This document shows, in pieces, positions 45,144-56,748 of a stretch of DNA of 64,000 bases. The DNA comes from Calonectria ilicicola. Lineage: Eukaryota > Ascomycota > Sordariomycetes > Hypocreales > Nectriaceae. The stretch is from NCBI GenBank assembly GCA_020809705.1, contig CP085830.1, positions 2,294,001-2,358,000 on the forward strand, read 5' to 3'. Every line of letters starts with the position of its first letter. The first letter of the stretch is position 1. Position numbers and translations under genes: made by a program. The notes beneath the pieces are model-generated. The model searched no databases and had not been told where the DNA came from. It saw nothing but the letters and a program-made list of their open reading frames with translations.

Positions 45144-46870
45144 TCAGTCGATGCGTAGCTCCTCTGGTGAGACGTCCCAATCTTCCTCTTCCTCCCAAGT
45201 TGGGGCCAAGACAAAGCGGCCCATGATTTTGCCCATGCCTATGCTTTCACCACCAATGACGCCAGGTCTGGGTTTCTCGTCGTTTTCTTCAACGATGACG
45301 GCGGTTGTCATGAAGTTCATACCCGCAGCAGGGCTCATTTCTAGGATCTGACCACCCCAGTCTAACTCTACACGCCCGGACTTTCGTACCTTGAGCTGTC
45401 CTACCAGTCCGCCCTGTTTGGCAAGCTGCGAGAGGAAGCCTGCAGTATCCTCTGGGTCTTCTTGTTCCTCAGCTTCATCGTCTTCCAGGCCACCTTCTTG
45501 AGTCAAGTCAACAGGGGGTGCGTTTTCCACAGCTGGGGTCGAGTCCAACATGTTCGAGTCCTCGGGCTCTGGCTTGACCTTGTTGGCAGGTTTGGGTTGA
45601 GATATTTGCTTGAGAGGAGGGAGAATAGGAGGGAACTGGAAGAGGTAGAGACGGCCATCTTTGTTGCTGACGTCTTCCGACTTCTTTTCTTCCGGCTCCT
45701 CTCCATCTTCTGCTTCATCTGCAATGGTGACAGTACCCAGTTCGCTGGCAAGAAGATTCAGATCTGCCTGGATCATCTTCTCCTCAGATTCCTGAGGACT
45801 TGTCTTCTTCGCCTTGGGCTGAGGCTGGTCTTGCAGCACAACCTTCTTTTCTTCTTGCTTGTCTGCTTCTTCAGCAGCGGGCTTTGTCTCGACATCCAGA
45901 TCCATTGCGCCTCCAACATCAGGTTCCTTTTTAATAGTGACCGGTTTATCTGTGACTGTGTTCCAAACACCACCCTCCTCTGATTGATCTGATAGGGTCT
46001 GGGGAGCTGATTCGTCTCCATCTACCCAGAGACTCTCCTCCTCGCCATTGGCGTTTTCTGCCGCTTCCAGTTCGGCAGTCGTAGCCACGACGATTTCTTC
46101 ATCTTTGTGTTCTTTTCGGTATATACCCATCGGTAGCACGGTCGCAGGCTTGGAGCTCAGCGCCACCATCATGGCTTCGTCTTCGCTATCCAACTCTTCA
46201 TGTGGAGTTTGAGCATTGAGTTTGTCGGCGTTAATTCGTGCTTCGCGGTATCGTGACCCGTCTCTCTGAGTAAATCCAGGCTTAGATTCGGATTTGAAGC
46301 CGCTTCGAGGGAATGAACCACCTCCAAAGCCACCACCACCACCACCGAAACCACCGCCGCCACCACTTCCCCAACCCGATCCACCTAAAGAGAGGTAAAA
46401 TTAGTACAGAGTCGTCAGGGTATGGTAAATGCGAAACTGCTGCTCTTACCTGCGAAGCCTGACGAGAATGGCCCGCTGGCGCCGGACACAATCCCACCAA
46501 AGCCCCCCCTAGTTCCCATTGCATTTCCTCTGCTCCTCTTGCTTCGAAATCGTGAGCGACCCCTTGCGCGCTTCTCATCAGCAGCTCTCTCCTGGGCCTT
46601 TTTCTCTTCTTGGCGGGCTAGATTATCACGTTCTGCTTCATCTCGACGAACAACTCTCGGTCTGAATCGCGAGGATGTAGGACCCCTTGTCGCACGGGTT
46701 GTAGCGCCCCCGCGAGCTGGGGCGGTCGAGGCGCTTCTGGTGGAAGGTGTGGTGCTGGTCGCGGGGGGCGCGGCGCTGCTGCTGGCTTCGCCCGACTCTT
46801 CTTGCGGTCGTTGTCCGGCAGTAGCGGCACCTCTCCGGGTTCCCCGGGCGGTAGCCCTGCCGCGAACCAT
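45144..46870 (-). CDS. RPC53: DNA-directed RNA polymerase III subunit RPC4/RPC53
   Basis: Subunit of nuclear RNA polymerase III; with its partner RPC37 it forms a TFIIF-like subcomplex used in initiation, termination and reinitiation. Exons are 46870-46450 and 46384-45144 (553 aa). The 65-nt phase-1 intron has donor GTAAGA, a perfect TACTAAT branch and acceptor TAG. The N terminus is Arg/Gly/Ala/Thr-rich and disordered with a basic RRDEAERDNLARQEEKKAQE helix, then a Gly-rich stretch (GWGSGGGGGFGG) made across the splice site. An acidic middle part follows. The C-terminal RPC4 domain has LYLFQFPPILPPL, GLVGQLKVRKSGRVELDWGG and ends with EEDWDVSPEELRID, as in the family. Length is longer than the yeast protein (about 420 aa) mainly because of disordered segments. 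Confidence 0.92.
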
Positions 46871-47483
46871 TATGAATAATCGTGATGGAACGGGGGAAAG
46901 TGGTGAGACTTCAAGAAAAAAATTGTCGCAGAATTCGAAAGGCGGGACAAGACTCTACAAAATTTTGGCTGAATCTCCAATGTCTATGTTTGACGGTGGG
47001 GGAGGAAAGGTGGGGGGAACCGCTTTCTGCCGCTGTAGTGACTCACCGCCCGCGCTAATTGAAAGTCAATCGACAAGGGTAGCTTGTAAGGTGAAGAGCA
47101 GAGTTGTGGTAGTGTTGTTATAGTTATTTCGGACTTAATTGAACGTGTTTGATAGGGCAGCATCTTTGAATACGCATTGAGATTAACAAAGTTTTTTTTT
47201 TTTTTACCAAGGTTTTCAAGAGCATCTCAGAGTTTTACCATACATGGCGATGTATGAAATTATAGACATTATTATTAATAGCGCCGATGATTGCCAAACC
47301 TTCCATGATTGCACGAGAAGCTGCTCCTCTCTACGGTTGAGCTCACCATTGCAATTGAGGTAAGAAATAAATAAAGGAAATAAAAAAAAAACCAATGGGT
47401 CGATTCAAATCCCATGTAAATTGAGTCTTTACTTGGAGGCAATAGCGATGTTTGTGGTGTCTGTGATTGAGTTTTGTTTCAAG
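46871..47483. other. Intergenic, RPC53 promoter and UreD 3' region
   Basis: Both neighbours are leftward. A T13 run at about 47192-47204 and AT-rich sequence near 47360-47395 are seen. No gene. Confidence 0.55.
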
Positions 47484-48473
47484 TCACCTCAGACACATTA
47501 GTGCTTGATCACCAAAATGGGTTGAGATGCTGCCGTCTTTGTTTATCATGAACCCGAACCATTCTCGACCTGCTTCCACGGTTCTTGCCCCTAGTTTGAC
47601 AATTACACAGCCTCTCACTCTAGCCGCGGACCAGAGAATGCCTCCCTTTTTTTCCATTTCCAACCTCCGAGACCTCCAGACTTCTATTTCCGAATGTTCT
47701 GAATTATCACTCGCTTTTGATTCCGGGGAGCGGAAGTCGCGAGCTCCAACGCGAGGCAATGCTGCAAATTCAGCTAGAAAGAACTCCCCTAAAGCCTTCA
47801 TCATGTCACCTCGCAAGATTAAAGTCGCAGATACAGCCATATAATGCATCATCTCTGGAAGCGTCCGGCCGACAGTCCTGCTACCATCTCTAGACAGGAT
47901 AAGTGAGTCTCTCACTAATAGCCTGTCTTGAGTTGGGCTCTTTGGGTTGCAGAGCCACACCTCATTTCGACCACTCCATTTAACCAGGCTCCAATTTTCA
48001 CCCCGAGCAGACCGACCGTGGGTAACCCAATCCAAGAGGCATAGTGAAGCTCGTTCTTGTAGTTTGAATATTTGCTTTTGCGCATAGACACTATCCTCAA
48101 ACGGCTGGACAGGATCGGGGAGCAGGCAAAGACCACCATCGTTCTCGATGGTAACATCGAGGTTTTGCCTAGTGACAACATCCGCAGAGGGCGACTTGAA
48201 AATTTTCGTGTGGCCTTGGGTAGCAATTGAGAGTTTTGACCCGGCGCGCACCTGCATACACAGGTTGATGGCGTCTCCAGCAACCAGCCCACCTCCGTAT
48301 GAGAGGAGAAAGACCAATATGCTGGGCTGATCGTCTGAAGGTGACGGAGCGATTAACTTTAGAGGATACTGGTATGTCATTGCCTCTAGGCCACTTCCTC
48401 CGGCAGGTAGCAGGCTGGCGACGATGCGACCATCGCCAGGGGATGAAGTTGATGGAGGAAAGGGTGAGTCCAT
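47484..48473 (-). CDS. ureD: Urease accessory protein UreD
   Basis: Chaperone that, with UreF and UreG, helps insert nickel into urease; the scaffold protein of the maturation complex, acting in the cytosol. Single exon, 329 aa. Family blocks seen: LTYQYPLKL-type start (MTYQYPLKLIAP), LLSYGGGLVAGD, ATQGHTKIFKS, LCLLPDPVQPFEDSVYAQKQIF, LCLLDWVTHGRSARGENW, and a C-terminal WSAARVRGCVIVKLGA. The length fits fungal UreD. Its start is the first ATG in the frame (48473); upstream codons in this frame have no ATG. It is divergent to the cohesin gene SCC3 with 454 bp between starts. Urease itself and the other accessory genes are not in this window. Confidence 0.93.
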   Translation of the reverse strand: MDSPFPPSTSSPGDGRIVASLLPAGGSGLEAMTYQYPLKLIAPSPSDDQPSILVFLLSYGGGLVAGDAINLCMQVRAGSKLSIATQGHTKIFKSPSADVVTRQNLDVTIENDGGLCLLPDPVQPFEDSVYAQKQIFKLQERASLCLLDWVTHGRSARGENWSLVKWSGRNEVWLCNPKSPTQDRLLVRDSLILSRDGSRTVGRTLPEMMHYMAVSATLILRGDMMKALGEFFLAEFAALPRVGARDFRSPESKASDNSEHSEIEVWRSRRLEMEKKGGILWSAARVRGCVIVKLGARTVEAGREWFGFMINKDGSISTHFGDQALMCLR

Positions 48474-48927
48474 GGCGACATCATTTCGATGCAACAAGCC
48501 ACATAAATAATTGGTAAAATATCAAGAGACGTGTATTGCACAGGAAAATCTTTTGCTATTATGCGTATTGATTTAGCATTTTTGGGAAGTGAGGTGTCCT
48601 ATACGGGCATGTCTCAAGTTTGGAAGCTAGGTAGAGAATATGGCTATCTAAAACTGTGGCGGAAACCTCCATCAGGCGATAAGCTCTATTTGGGGAGAGC
48701 TCGTTTGTGGCTTGGAGCTTGCTCGGTGTGGCTGAAACTAGCCTGTCTTCCGAACTTCATCCGCTGGAACTGGACCACCCACTTTCCAAAATAACCTGGT
48801 CGTCATCCACGCGACATTAGACGCGACAAAGTGGCCAGAAACACCATTGTCGCCCTTAGTTCGGGCGTCATTCATCTGGCTGTCCACCCATCGAATGATA
48901 TCTGCGCGACTACCTTTACGAGAAGCT
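48474..48927. promoter_or_regulatory. Divergent promoter, UreD / SCC3
   Basis: 454 bp between the two start codons must hold both promoters. ATAAATAATTGG at 48504-48515 includes an inverted CCAAT, and ATTAGACGCGACAAAG at 48818-48833 includes an MluI-box-like ACGCGA (48823-48828), a type of element often found before S-phase genes. The match is short and could be chance. Confidence 0.4.
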
Positions 48928-51900
48928 ATGGACGATAACACGAGCCCTACACCGGAAGCCGAAACCACGGCGCGTCGCCGCTCCGGACGCGTCGTGAGAG
49001 CGCCTACTAAATTCACACCTGAGTCCACGCACCAATCCTCCACGACGAAGCGCAAGAGAGATGATCAAGATGAAGAAGAAGGCGAAGAGGAAGCACAAGA
49101 CTCCGACGAGGAAATGAGCGACGAGAGCGAAGACGAGAGCGACGAGGACCATCCTGCACCAAGGTCGAGAAAGAAGTCACAAACAAGTCGCGCAAAGAAG
49201 CCCTCGCTCAAGAAGCCGAAAATCAATGGCTCACAACCTGCGCGATCTGCCCATCTTTCCGGCCTTCCTAGCAGGCCCAAGAAGTCGGTTCGTATTGATG
49301 CGAGCGACAAGGGAACTGGACTGTTCGGTAAGGATTGAATTCGCGGTAAAGTCGCCTTGCTAACAGGCATTGTAGCCGAGCTCTTTGGATCTGGAGACTC
49401 AGTTAATACTGTTGCCCAGCAGTGGCTGGAGAAGTATCGCGCCGATGAGGCGGCATCTCTAACCGACCTGGTCAACTGCATCTTGCAATGCGCCGGTTGC
49501 GACCAGGAAGTCACTGAAGACGACATTCGCGATCCCGAGAATATCCCCAATCGCCTGATTGACTTGCAAAGCGTATACCAAGAGGTGCGAAAGAGGGTCG
49601 CGCCCATTGAACATTGAAAAATTGCTAACATTGACGCAGCAACAAATTACCGATTACCCGTTGATATCCAAGGCAAAGAGCACCAGGTCTTTCCGCGATA
49701 TTTTAGTTACCTTCTTCCATACCTTCATCTCATTGATCCATGAAGCCGATATCCTGTACAAAGATCAGACCCTTATCGACAACATCCATGCTTGGCTGGC
49801 AAGTATGTCGTCTTCTTCGCTGCGTCCGTTCCGCCATACCGCAACTACCATCGCCTTGGCTGTCCAGTCAGGTTTAGTTGATGTCGCCGATACCCTCGAT
49901 CAGCGTATTTCCAATATTGAGCAGCAGTATCAGTCATCGAAAAGAGGCAAAAACAAGTCGAGAACAACCGAGATTCATCGAACTTTGGACGAGGCCAACA
50001 GTTATCGCAAGATCTGCAGCGAAGCGATTCAGTCCTTCTTCGACACAGTATTCGTTCATCGCTACCGTGACGTGGACCCCAAAATCAGAACAGAATGTGT
50101 CGAGGCTCTTGGGTCTTGGATCTGGGATTTGCCAACAGTGTTTATGGAGCCGGGTTATTTGCGCTACCTGGGCTGGATGCTGTCAGATACAAATGCACCA
50201 ACTCGCCATGAAGTATTGAAGCAGCTCTCGCGAGTTTTTAGGAGAGATGCCCAGCAACTCGGCCATTTCATTGATAGGTTTCGACCGAGATTGATTGAGA
50301 TGGCATGTAAAGATTCAGAAGTCTCCGTCAGAGTGGCTGCCATTTCTGTCATCGATACTCTGCGTGCTGCGGCAATGCTCGAACCTGACGAAATCGACGC
50401 TATCGGAAAGCTCATATTCGATAATGAGATTAGAATCCGAAAGGCTGTTGTAGGTTTCTTTGTCTCGTGCGTTGGGGATGTTCACGAGGGTAAATTGGAA
50501 GAAATCGGCGGCTCTGATACTTTGGATGAGCTCTTTGACAATGTCGAAGAGGATGATTTCGATTCTCCTCGCAGTGAATGGGTCAACATCAAGTGTCTCG
50601 CTGAAACTCTGTCTATTTATGATTCCCAAATTGAGGAAGAGCACCAAGCTGGCGAGGTCCTCGGATTGGATGTTGCTGCTGATTTATTGGAAGCAGCGGT
50701 GCCGGATACAAGAATTTCTTTGGCATCACAGGTTCTTTATGAGAAAGTTCCTGAGATCAAGAAGTGGGGGATCCTGGCCGGGTACCTCCTGTTTGATCAT
50801 ACTTCAAGCACAAAGTCCAAATCCAAGTCCAAAGGTGACTCCACAGAGAAAATTTTCAAAAAAGCTGTTGCCCCGTCTGTTGCAGAAGAGTCTATTTTGC
50901 TGGATGTTCTCAGCTCCGCTGTGAAGTCCAGTCTTGTCCCAACAGGGGAAATTGACAGGACAAAGAAAATCCGGCACAGGACCGAAGCTATGGAAGCCCA
51001 GGAGGAGATTGCACTAGAGCTGGCGACTCTTATTCCAAGGCTACTAAACAAGTTCGGAGCCGTGCCTGATACTGCCGCAATCGTTCTCCGTTTGGTACAC
51101 TTCCTGAACCTCGATGTGTTCCAGCAGCTTCGCCAAGATGCCACAAAATATGAAGAATTGCTTGACGAAATTAGCACTCAATTCAACAGACACGACGATA
51201 GGAGAGTTTTGTCTGAGGCTGCCACAGCTCTGTTGCACTCAAGGCAGTATGATGAGCTTGAAGAACTGACTGACGGCAAGCTTGCTAATTTGTGGGAGAA
51301 CGTTGTTACGGCGCTCCGCAATTTTGATAAGACCTGCGAACTCTCGCTTCGTGGAAACCTGGCAGATGCTCCTCTGAAGGAGCTATCTACCATTCTGTTG
51401 AAGATTAGCAAATTATCAAGCATCTCAGATTGCATTGATATCTTGGAGGCTGAGGGCACATCCGAAAGTTCATTACCAATCATTCAAATTTTGACCGACA
51501 TTGTTCATCGCGGAAAGTACGAGCCACTGGAAGACGAAATCGACGAGCTCGAGGATGAGGTTGTCACATTTGCTATCAAGACTTGCCTTTTCTACTTCAT
51601 GTGGAAAACTCGAGCTCTTTCCAAGCTCCTTTCATCTGGAGTTGGCATTTCAGATGCTGAGCTTGATCGTCTCTCGCTGCTCCGACAGACATTTCGCAAA
51701 CATATCATCGAGACCTTTTCGTCCAGAGCAGCCATTGATCAATTACGACTGTTTGCAACTGGAAGCCTGTGCGATCTACACCTTACATTTGGCACGCTCC
51801 GCCCTGTAATTGAGCAATTCCGCCTGGCATCGAGCAACGGGGCGTCTGCAGGAGGTAGTGAGAAGTACAAGACTTTGGTCCAAGAAATTGAACCCGGTCT

Positions 51901-52522
51901 TGTGCCTGAGTTGATGGCAATCTTTGACGGAGCCGAAAAGCAGTATGCAAAGAAGTCCAAGAAGGATAAAGCACTCAACGAACCAGCAGAAGACGAGGAC
52001 CCTATGGCTGATGAAGAAGAAGAGGAAGAAGAGGATGAGGATGACAGTCTTTCGCCCGAGGAGCGTTTCGCTGCAGAGCTGAAGACCGAAAAGGCCCTTT
52101 GTGAGCTGACAGCTAAATACGTCCTCGTCATCGCTGCTAAAATTGTGGATGCTCGGGGCAACCATGCTGGGAAACTTCGCCGCCGCCTCCTCCGCAACCA
52201 GACCAAGCTTGGACATAACTTCAAAGAGGTTGTTGCTTACTTGGATGAAGAGAAACTCGCTGAGCGCACCAAGAAGAAGGCTGCTCTCACCGGAGCGCAC
52301 GCTGCTAAGCCCCAGAAGCCTCAGCTGAGTGAGGAAATTGTTGCTGAGGATGAGGAAGGCGAAGACGATCACATCTTTGACGAGGAACCTCAGCCTGAAG
52401 AAGGTTCACGCGAGGATCTTCGCCGGAGAGAACTCCTAGAAGAAGATCCCATCGATGATGACGACGAACAAGAAGAGGAACGACCAGCTCACGACTCAGA
52501 TGATGATGTTCTTGGGGACTAA
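48928..52522 (+). CDS. SCC3: Cohesin subunit SCC3/STAG (stromal antigen)
   Basis: HEAT-repeat subunit of nuclear cohesin that binds Scc1/Rad21 and DNA and is needed for sister-chromatid cohesion. Exons are 48928-49327, 49376-49584 and 49640-52522 (1163 aa). Introns are 48 and 55 nt with GCTAACA/TTGCTAACA branch sites. The N terminus is disordered, with an RRSGRVVRAPTKF block followed by Glu/Asp-rich and Lys-rich stretches. The stromalin conservative domain is clear at ~339-426 (FFDTVFVHRYRDVDPKIRTE, then WIWDLPTVFMEPGYLRYLGW). A long helical repeat region follows and an acidic tail ends in HDSDDDVLGD. Length agrees with yeast Scc3. An in-frame upstream ATG at 48895 would add eleven residues. 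Its 3' end faces POT1. Confidence 0.95.
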
Positions 52523-52900
52523 ACTCCCTGCTTCCCTTGGCCCTGCAGGATGAATTGGATGGACAGACTGCACTAGGCTTTTGTTATTTTCCAGAACGGA
52601 TATGTCAACTGTTGGGTTTCGTAATTTCTTTTCTTAGATGCGAGCAGTTTTGCGTCTGTAGTCGATGGCTAGTGCCACGGCCGGAGTCTGGGTTGGTGGC
52701 CAGTAGCCATTTCTGAATGTTCTTTGGGTGGTCTCGGAGGGAATGGAATTTCGGTAATACAATCACCCATTCTAAAAAAAAAAAAAAAAATTTCCTGTGC
52801 CCGAAGTATTATGCATTATGTGACTACCAATCATTGCTAGTATCAGTAACTATTTACGTCTGCTCAGGAGGTCTGATTCTCCCAACATTGAGAACTAAAT
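52523..52900. other. Convergent spacer SCC3 / POT1
   Basis: 378 bp shared 3' region. A long A run (about 52774-52790) downstream of SCC3 reads as a T run for POT1. No gene. Confidence 0.6.
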
Positions 52901-55084
52901 CTATTTGGTGGAGATCCTGGTCCCGAACAAGCCAAACATTCTTTGCCAACGTCTCCCTTTTCCTGCGTCAGCTTTAGTAACATCTGGCTCTTGAACCTTG
53001 ACCCCATACTGGCGAATGCAGCATGGAAACGGTCGATTTGTGAACTGTCGCTTCCCCACATCTTTAGGGGCCGCTTCATCGCCAGAGCCTTCGTCGGAAC
53101 TGTCCATAGGCGGCTTGCCTTCACGAGCCGCCTTGATAGATTTGGCTTTCTTCACTTCTTGATTATGCTTATGCTCTTCTAGGTCTCCCCATAATAGAAA
53201 CAATCGTTGGCGAAGCGTCTCGACGTCTTTTTTATTGCGCCGTAGGTCTGATGCATCCAAGTTCATCAAACACTGAGCGGCTTGGTTGTCCACCGTCACC
53301 CAGAATGTCTTTTTTTGTTGTCCTTCGGGGACGACGGCATCCTCCAACTGTAGGTAGAAACGCCACTCCCAATTTTGATTTGCTGTAAAGTCCGCTATCC
53401 GGTCATGCTCTGATTCTGATTCGGAACTTGACTCGTTGTCTGAGAGCACGTCATACTCTGTTGATTTTTTGGGGAAAGCAAATTCCTCGAGTTTTGAAGG
53501 CATGAAATTTATGACGCGGACATTGGTACGGTAGTTTGTGTTTACAAAGGGAAGCTGTAGTCTGGCAGCTTTCCCATCAATCGTCGTGTCGTACATCACG
53601 GGTTCTAGAACATCAGCCACCAGACTAGCCGGCTTGTTCTGGTTCTCGCATTTCACTATGTGGTCAAATCAGCATGACGAAGGTGATTTGGAAAAGACCA
53701 GATAGGTACCTTGTGAATTCAAGTCTGCAGTAGGTGTCGGACTTTTTGATTTTGACCCACCTTCTTCCAGTCGTGCGCGTCGCGCATGCCTTCGCCTTTT
53801 TGAATTCATTTTTGTAGGCTCCTGGTCAGAACTCATTTGGGCCCTGCGCTTCTCCCCAGCCTTGGAGGCATCAGAAATATCCCTGAGCTGTTCTTTCTTG
53901 TCCTTTTCATAATCTCGCTTTCGCCGAAGGGCTTCTTTGTGGTGAGGATTGATGCTCTCTTTATCATCTGTTGGGTCAAGAGTCCAGATTCCCAACTTGG
54001 GTCCACTGGCTCCTCGATCTTCCCTTAAATAGCCTTCTAGGTTGTTGGCATTATGCCCATATTTGACTTGCAAATTCCGAATCAACACCCAGTTTCCATA
54101 CACAATTTGAGATTCCCTTATGGCAGTAGCATGGGGTTCGAAGCAAGTGATCTGCATGCTCTTTTTGCCAAATGGGCCGCTCCAATCGGGCGTTGACAAA
54201 GGCTTTGCAAACTTCGCCGTATAACCATACGGATCGCCATCCCTTCCTTCGGTTAGATTTACTCCGCCAAAGGCATAATGAAAAAAATTAGGATTTTCTG
54301 TATAGTCAGAAACCCATAGTGTGATTTTGTCGCCCATGTCGTATGGCTCTTTCACAATCTGAACCACAATGTCGCAAAACCGCCCATCTTGAATATCTTT
54401 GAGCAGACTGAACTTGTCTTTCACGTTGGCCGACTGAATTTTCATGGTTTCAAATTCTGCCTCTGTTGGTAGGCGATCCTTTTCAATGGTGTGAAACATT
54501 TGCGAGACGTATAGGGTTTCTTTTTGGTTGGGTTGCCCGTCCTTGGTCCTGCCCAATGGCCGCAGTGCCTTGGCGGCATTTGCGGGCGGTTTTGGGATGC
54601 TTGCAGCCTCATATGTACGAATCTTGGTATCCCAGGTGGTTATTAAAGATAGGCCATCGGAATGGTAGTTTTGGACCTGGCCAACCAGATTAGTTGAGCT
54701 CGAGATTGCATCACATTTACCCACCTTGGCTGTTGTGAGGACAATGACATCGCCACGGTTGGCAGTGGGCATTTCATTCTGAGGGCGGAAGATATTGATA
54801 GAGAGAGATGAATCATCTTCATCCTGGACAGACAAGTCATAAAAGCGTATTTGGCATTTCCAGTCTTTCCTAGGTTAGATTACGAACGCGGTTACGAGGA
54901 CAAAGAAGGCATTACCTTTCTTCTGAGTTGGGATTGGTGCGCGAAAGTCGGTGATGATGCCAACAAGATTGGCTTTTGAATTCACGTTGATTTTGCCATC
55001 CAACACATCTCTAACAGACACAAAGCCTGCAGGCAACACTGGTGTTGAACCCGCATTTCTAGTGCGATACTGGGACGACGACAT
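52901..55084 (-). CDS. POT1: Protection of telomeres protein POT1
   Basis: Single-strand telomeric DNA-binding protein of the shelterin complex. Exons are 55084-54916, 54864-53710 and 53655-52901 (692 aa); introns are 51 and 54 nt, both phase 1. The N-terminal OB fold (Telo_bind) runs across the first splice: FVSVRDVLDGKINVNSKANLVGIITDFRAPIPTQ joined to KKDWKCQIRFYDLSV and SLSINIFRPQNEMPT. A second OB-like region follows (GRFCDIVVQIVK ... ITLWVSDYTENPNFF ... GPFGKKSMQITCFEPHATAI ... GNWVLIRNLQVKYG). Then comes a basic linker with SKRRRHARRARLEEG and a C-terminal half with an acidic Ser/Glu patch. The first intron must use the acceptor in GGAAAG; the TAG five bases earlier would break the frame. 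Confidence 0.9.
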
Positions 55085-56748
55085 GGCTCAAGTTTGGCCC
55101 AGCATCGCGAATGGGAATCGGGATGAAGTGGACAATCGCTTTACGCGGTCACGACACCCATGAACAATGGTGTGGAATGGTCCGCAACGCGGTCCGGCAT
55201 CTGGCCGCGTTGGCGTCGGCTTGGGCGCGTGGTGGGGTGAAACGTCGCCCCTCAATGTCGCGGCCGCACGTGGTGAGACATGTGACTGGGCATTTCTTTT
55301 GCTGCGACTGGGCGGTGGCAATCATGTGCTGCACCAGACAGGGGCGAACAAATTCACAGAGTTAACACCAGGCGAAGAAACAAGTGGTCCTTTTACCCGT
55401 TCGAGCGCTTGGCTCGTTGCCCAGCCAAGCAGATTGGTGTTCAGGGGGGGGGGGGGTTTAATCATCGAGATGCAGCTAACCGGAGAGAGCAAAAAGATGC
55501 ACCAAGCAATACCATGTGACGAGAACTGGAACTGAACTGTACGTAGAGCTACACGGATACATGGATAAGTCGGGATCCGAGATGATGATGCGGTCAGGAC
55601 ACTCCCATCGGTTAGGTTTCAACGTGCTTCGTACCCAAGTAACCCTGAGCTACTGTAGTTACACTTGTGTGTCGCTGGTTGATTCATTTGTGGCGATGTC
55701 ACAGGGCTGGCTGATGGAACACTAACGGAGGGAGGGAGATGAAGGTTTTCTGCCTGAGGCTGAAATCACATCCGCGTCGATTTTGATTTGTAGCGGCTAA
55801 ATTTAGTGACCCATAGGGGCGACAAAAACGATGTGCAGTGCACTAGGAGGGACATAAAGCTCAAAAAAATAATGAAGCAGTAATATTGCATGGACAGAAA
55901 GAATGCGACACATTGCCGCTGGATTAATTACTTATGCATCGTATTTTCTTTTGTTCAATTTCTGAGAGGAGTATGATCCGAGTTTCTTTTCCCTCCTGTG
56001 TCTTGTGTCATCCATCGTGCATCCTGTCGCCAGTTCTGGAATTGGGGCTAGCTAATGTGCCTCTCTGGTTCCGGAGGCAATTGGGCACCTCAGCAGCTGC
56101 TGCGATGTGAAGCATCCATGTGTCCCGCTCTTGGCTAGCTGCTCGGTAGGGCAGCACTGCTAGAACTGGAGGCATGGGCCTGAAGTTTCTGTCGCTCCCG
56201 CTACCCCTGTAAGCGATTAGCGGGGTGGTTCAGGCAGACAGTCATCGCCATTATAGCGGAGTGTCCACTGTGCGGCCACTGAGCAAAAGTGTCCACTTGA
56301 ACTGAGATGAAGAGCCCACTGCCACCACCCGCTCTCCCCACCCCTCCCACCAAACCTAACCTTCCCAGGCCAGGTGGTACCTGATCACTCTCACTATTTG
56401 CCCTCCGTCCCAGGTACCAGGCCATGCTCGACTAAGCCAAGCCCACGCCGCCGCCTTTCTGCTTTCTGCCCCCATCCTGTGTCTTCCTCTCTCCCCGACA
56501 ACAAACAAAAAACTTCCTCCTTCTTCTCTACATTCCCTCTTCTGTTGCCCCTTCTCGTCCGCCTTCCGCATAGCATCTGCCACGGCGTGTCTTTCGAGTC
56601 TATAAGGTTCTTTGACGTCGGGCCTCCATCACCATCATCCTCTTTTTTTCTTGTGCGATTATTTGACCGCACCCCCGCACACATTTCCTGCGTTCACCTC
56701 CCAACGCCGCCCCTCTCCTGAAGAGCAACCAAAACACAATCAGTCACC
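55085..56748. promoter_or_regulatory. Divergent intergenic region POT1 / importin alpha
   Basis: 1.66 kb holding both promoters. Contains a G12 run (55445-55456). The ~250 bp before 56749 is a strong CT-rich leader, as is usual for highly expressed fungal genes. No further gene seen. Confidence 0.5.
55445..55456 (+). repeat. G12 homopolymer
   Basis: Twelve consecutive guanines; likely length-variable. Confidence 0.9.

Noticed and set aside
47192..47204. Long T run as a pol III terminator of a hidden small RNA
   Set aside because: No A/B-box promoter or foldable gene is visible upstream; homopolymer runs are common across this window.
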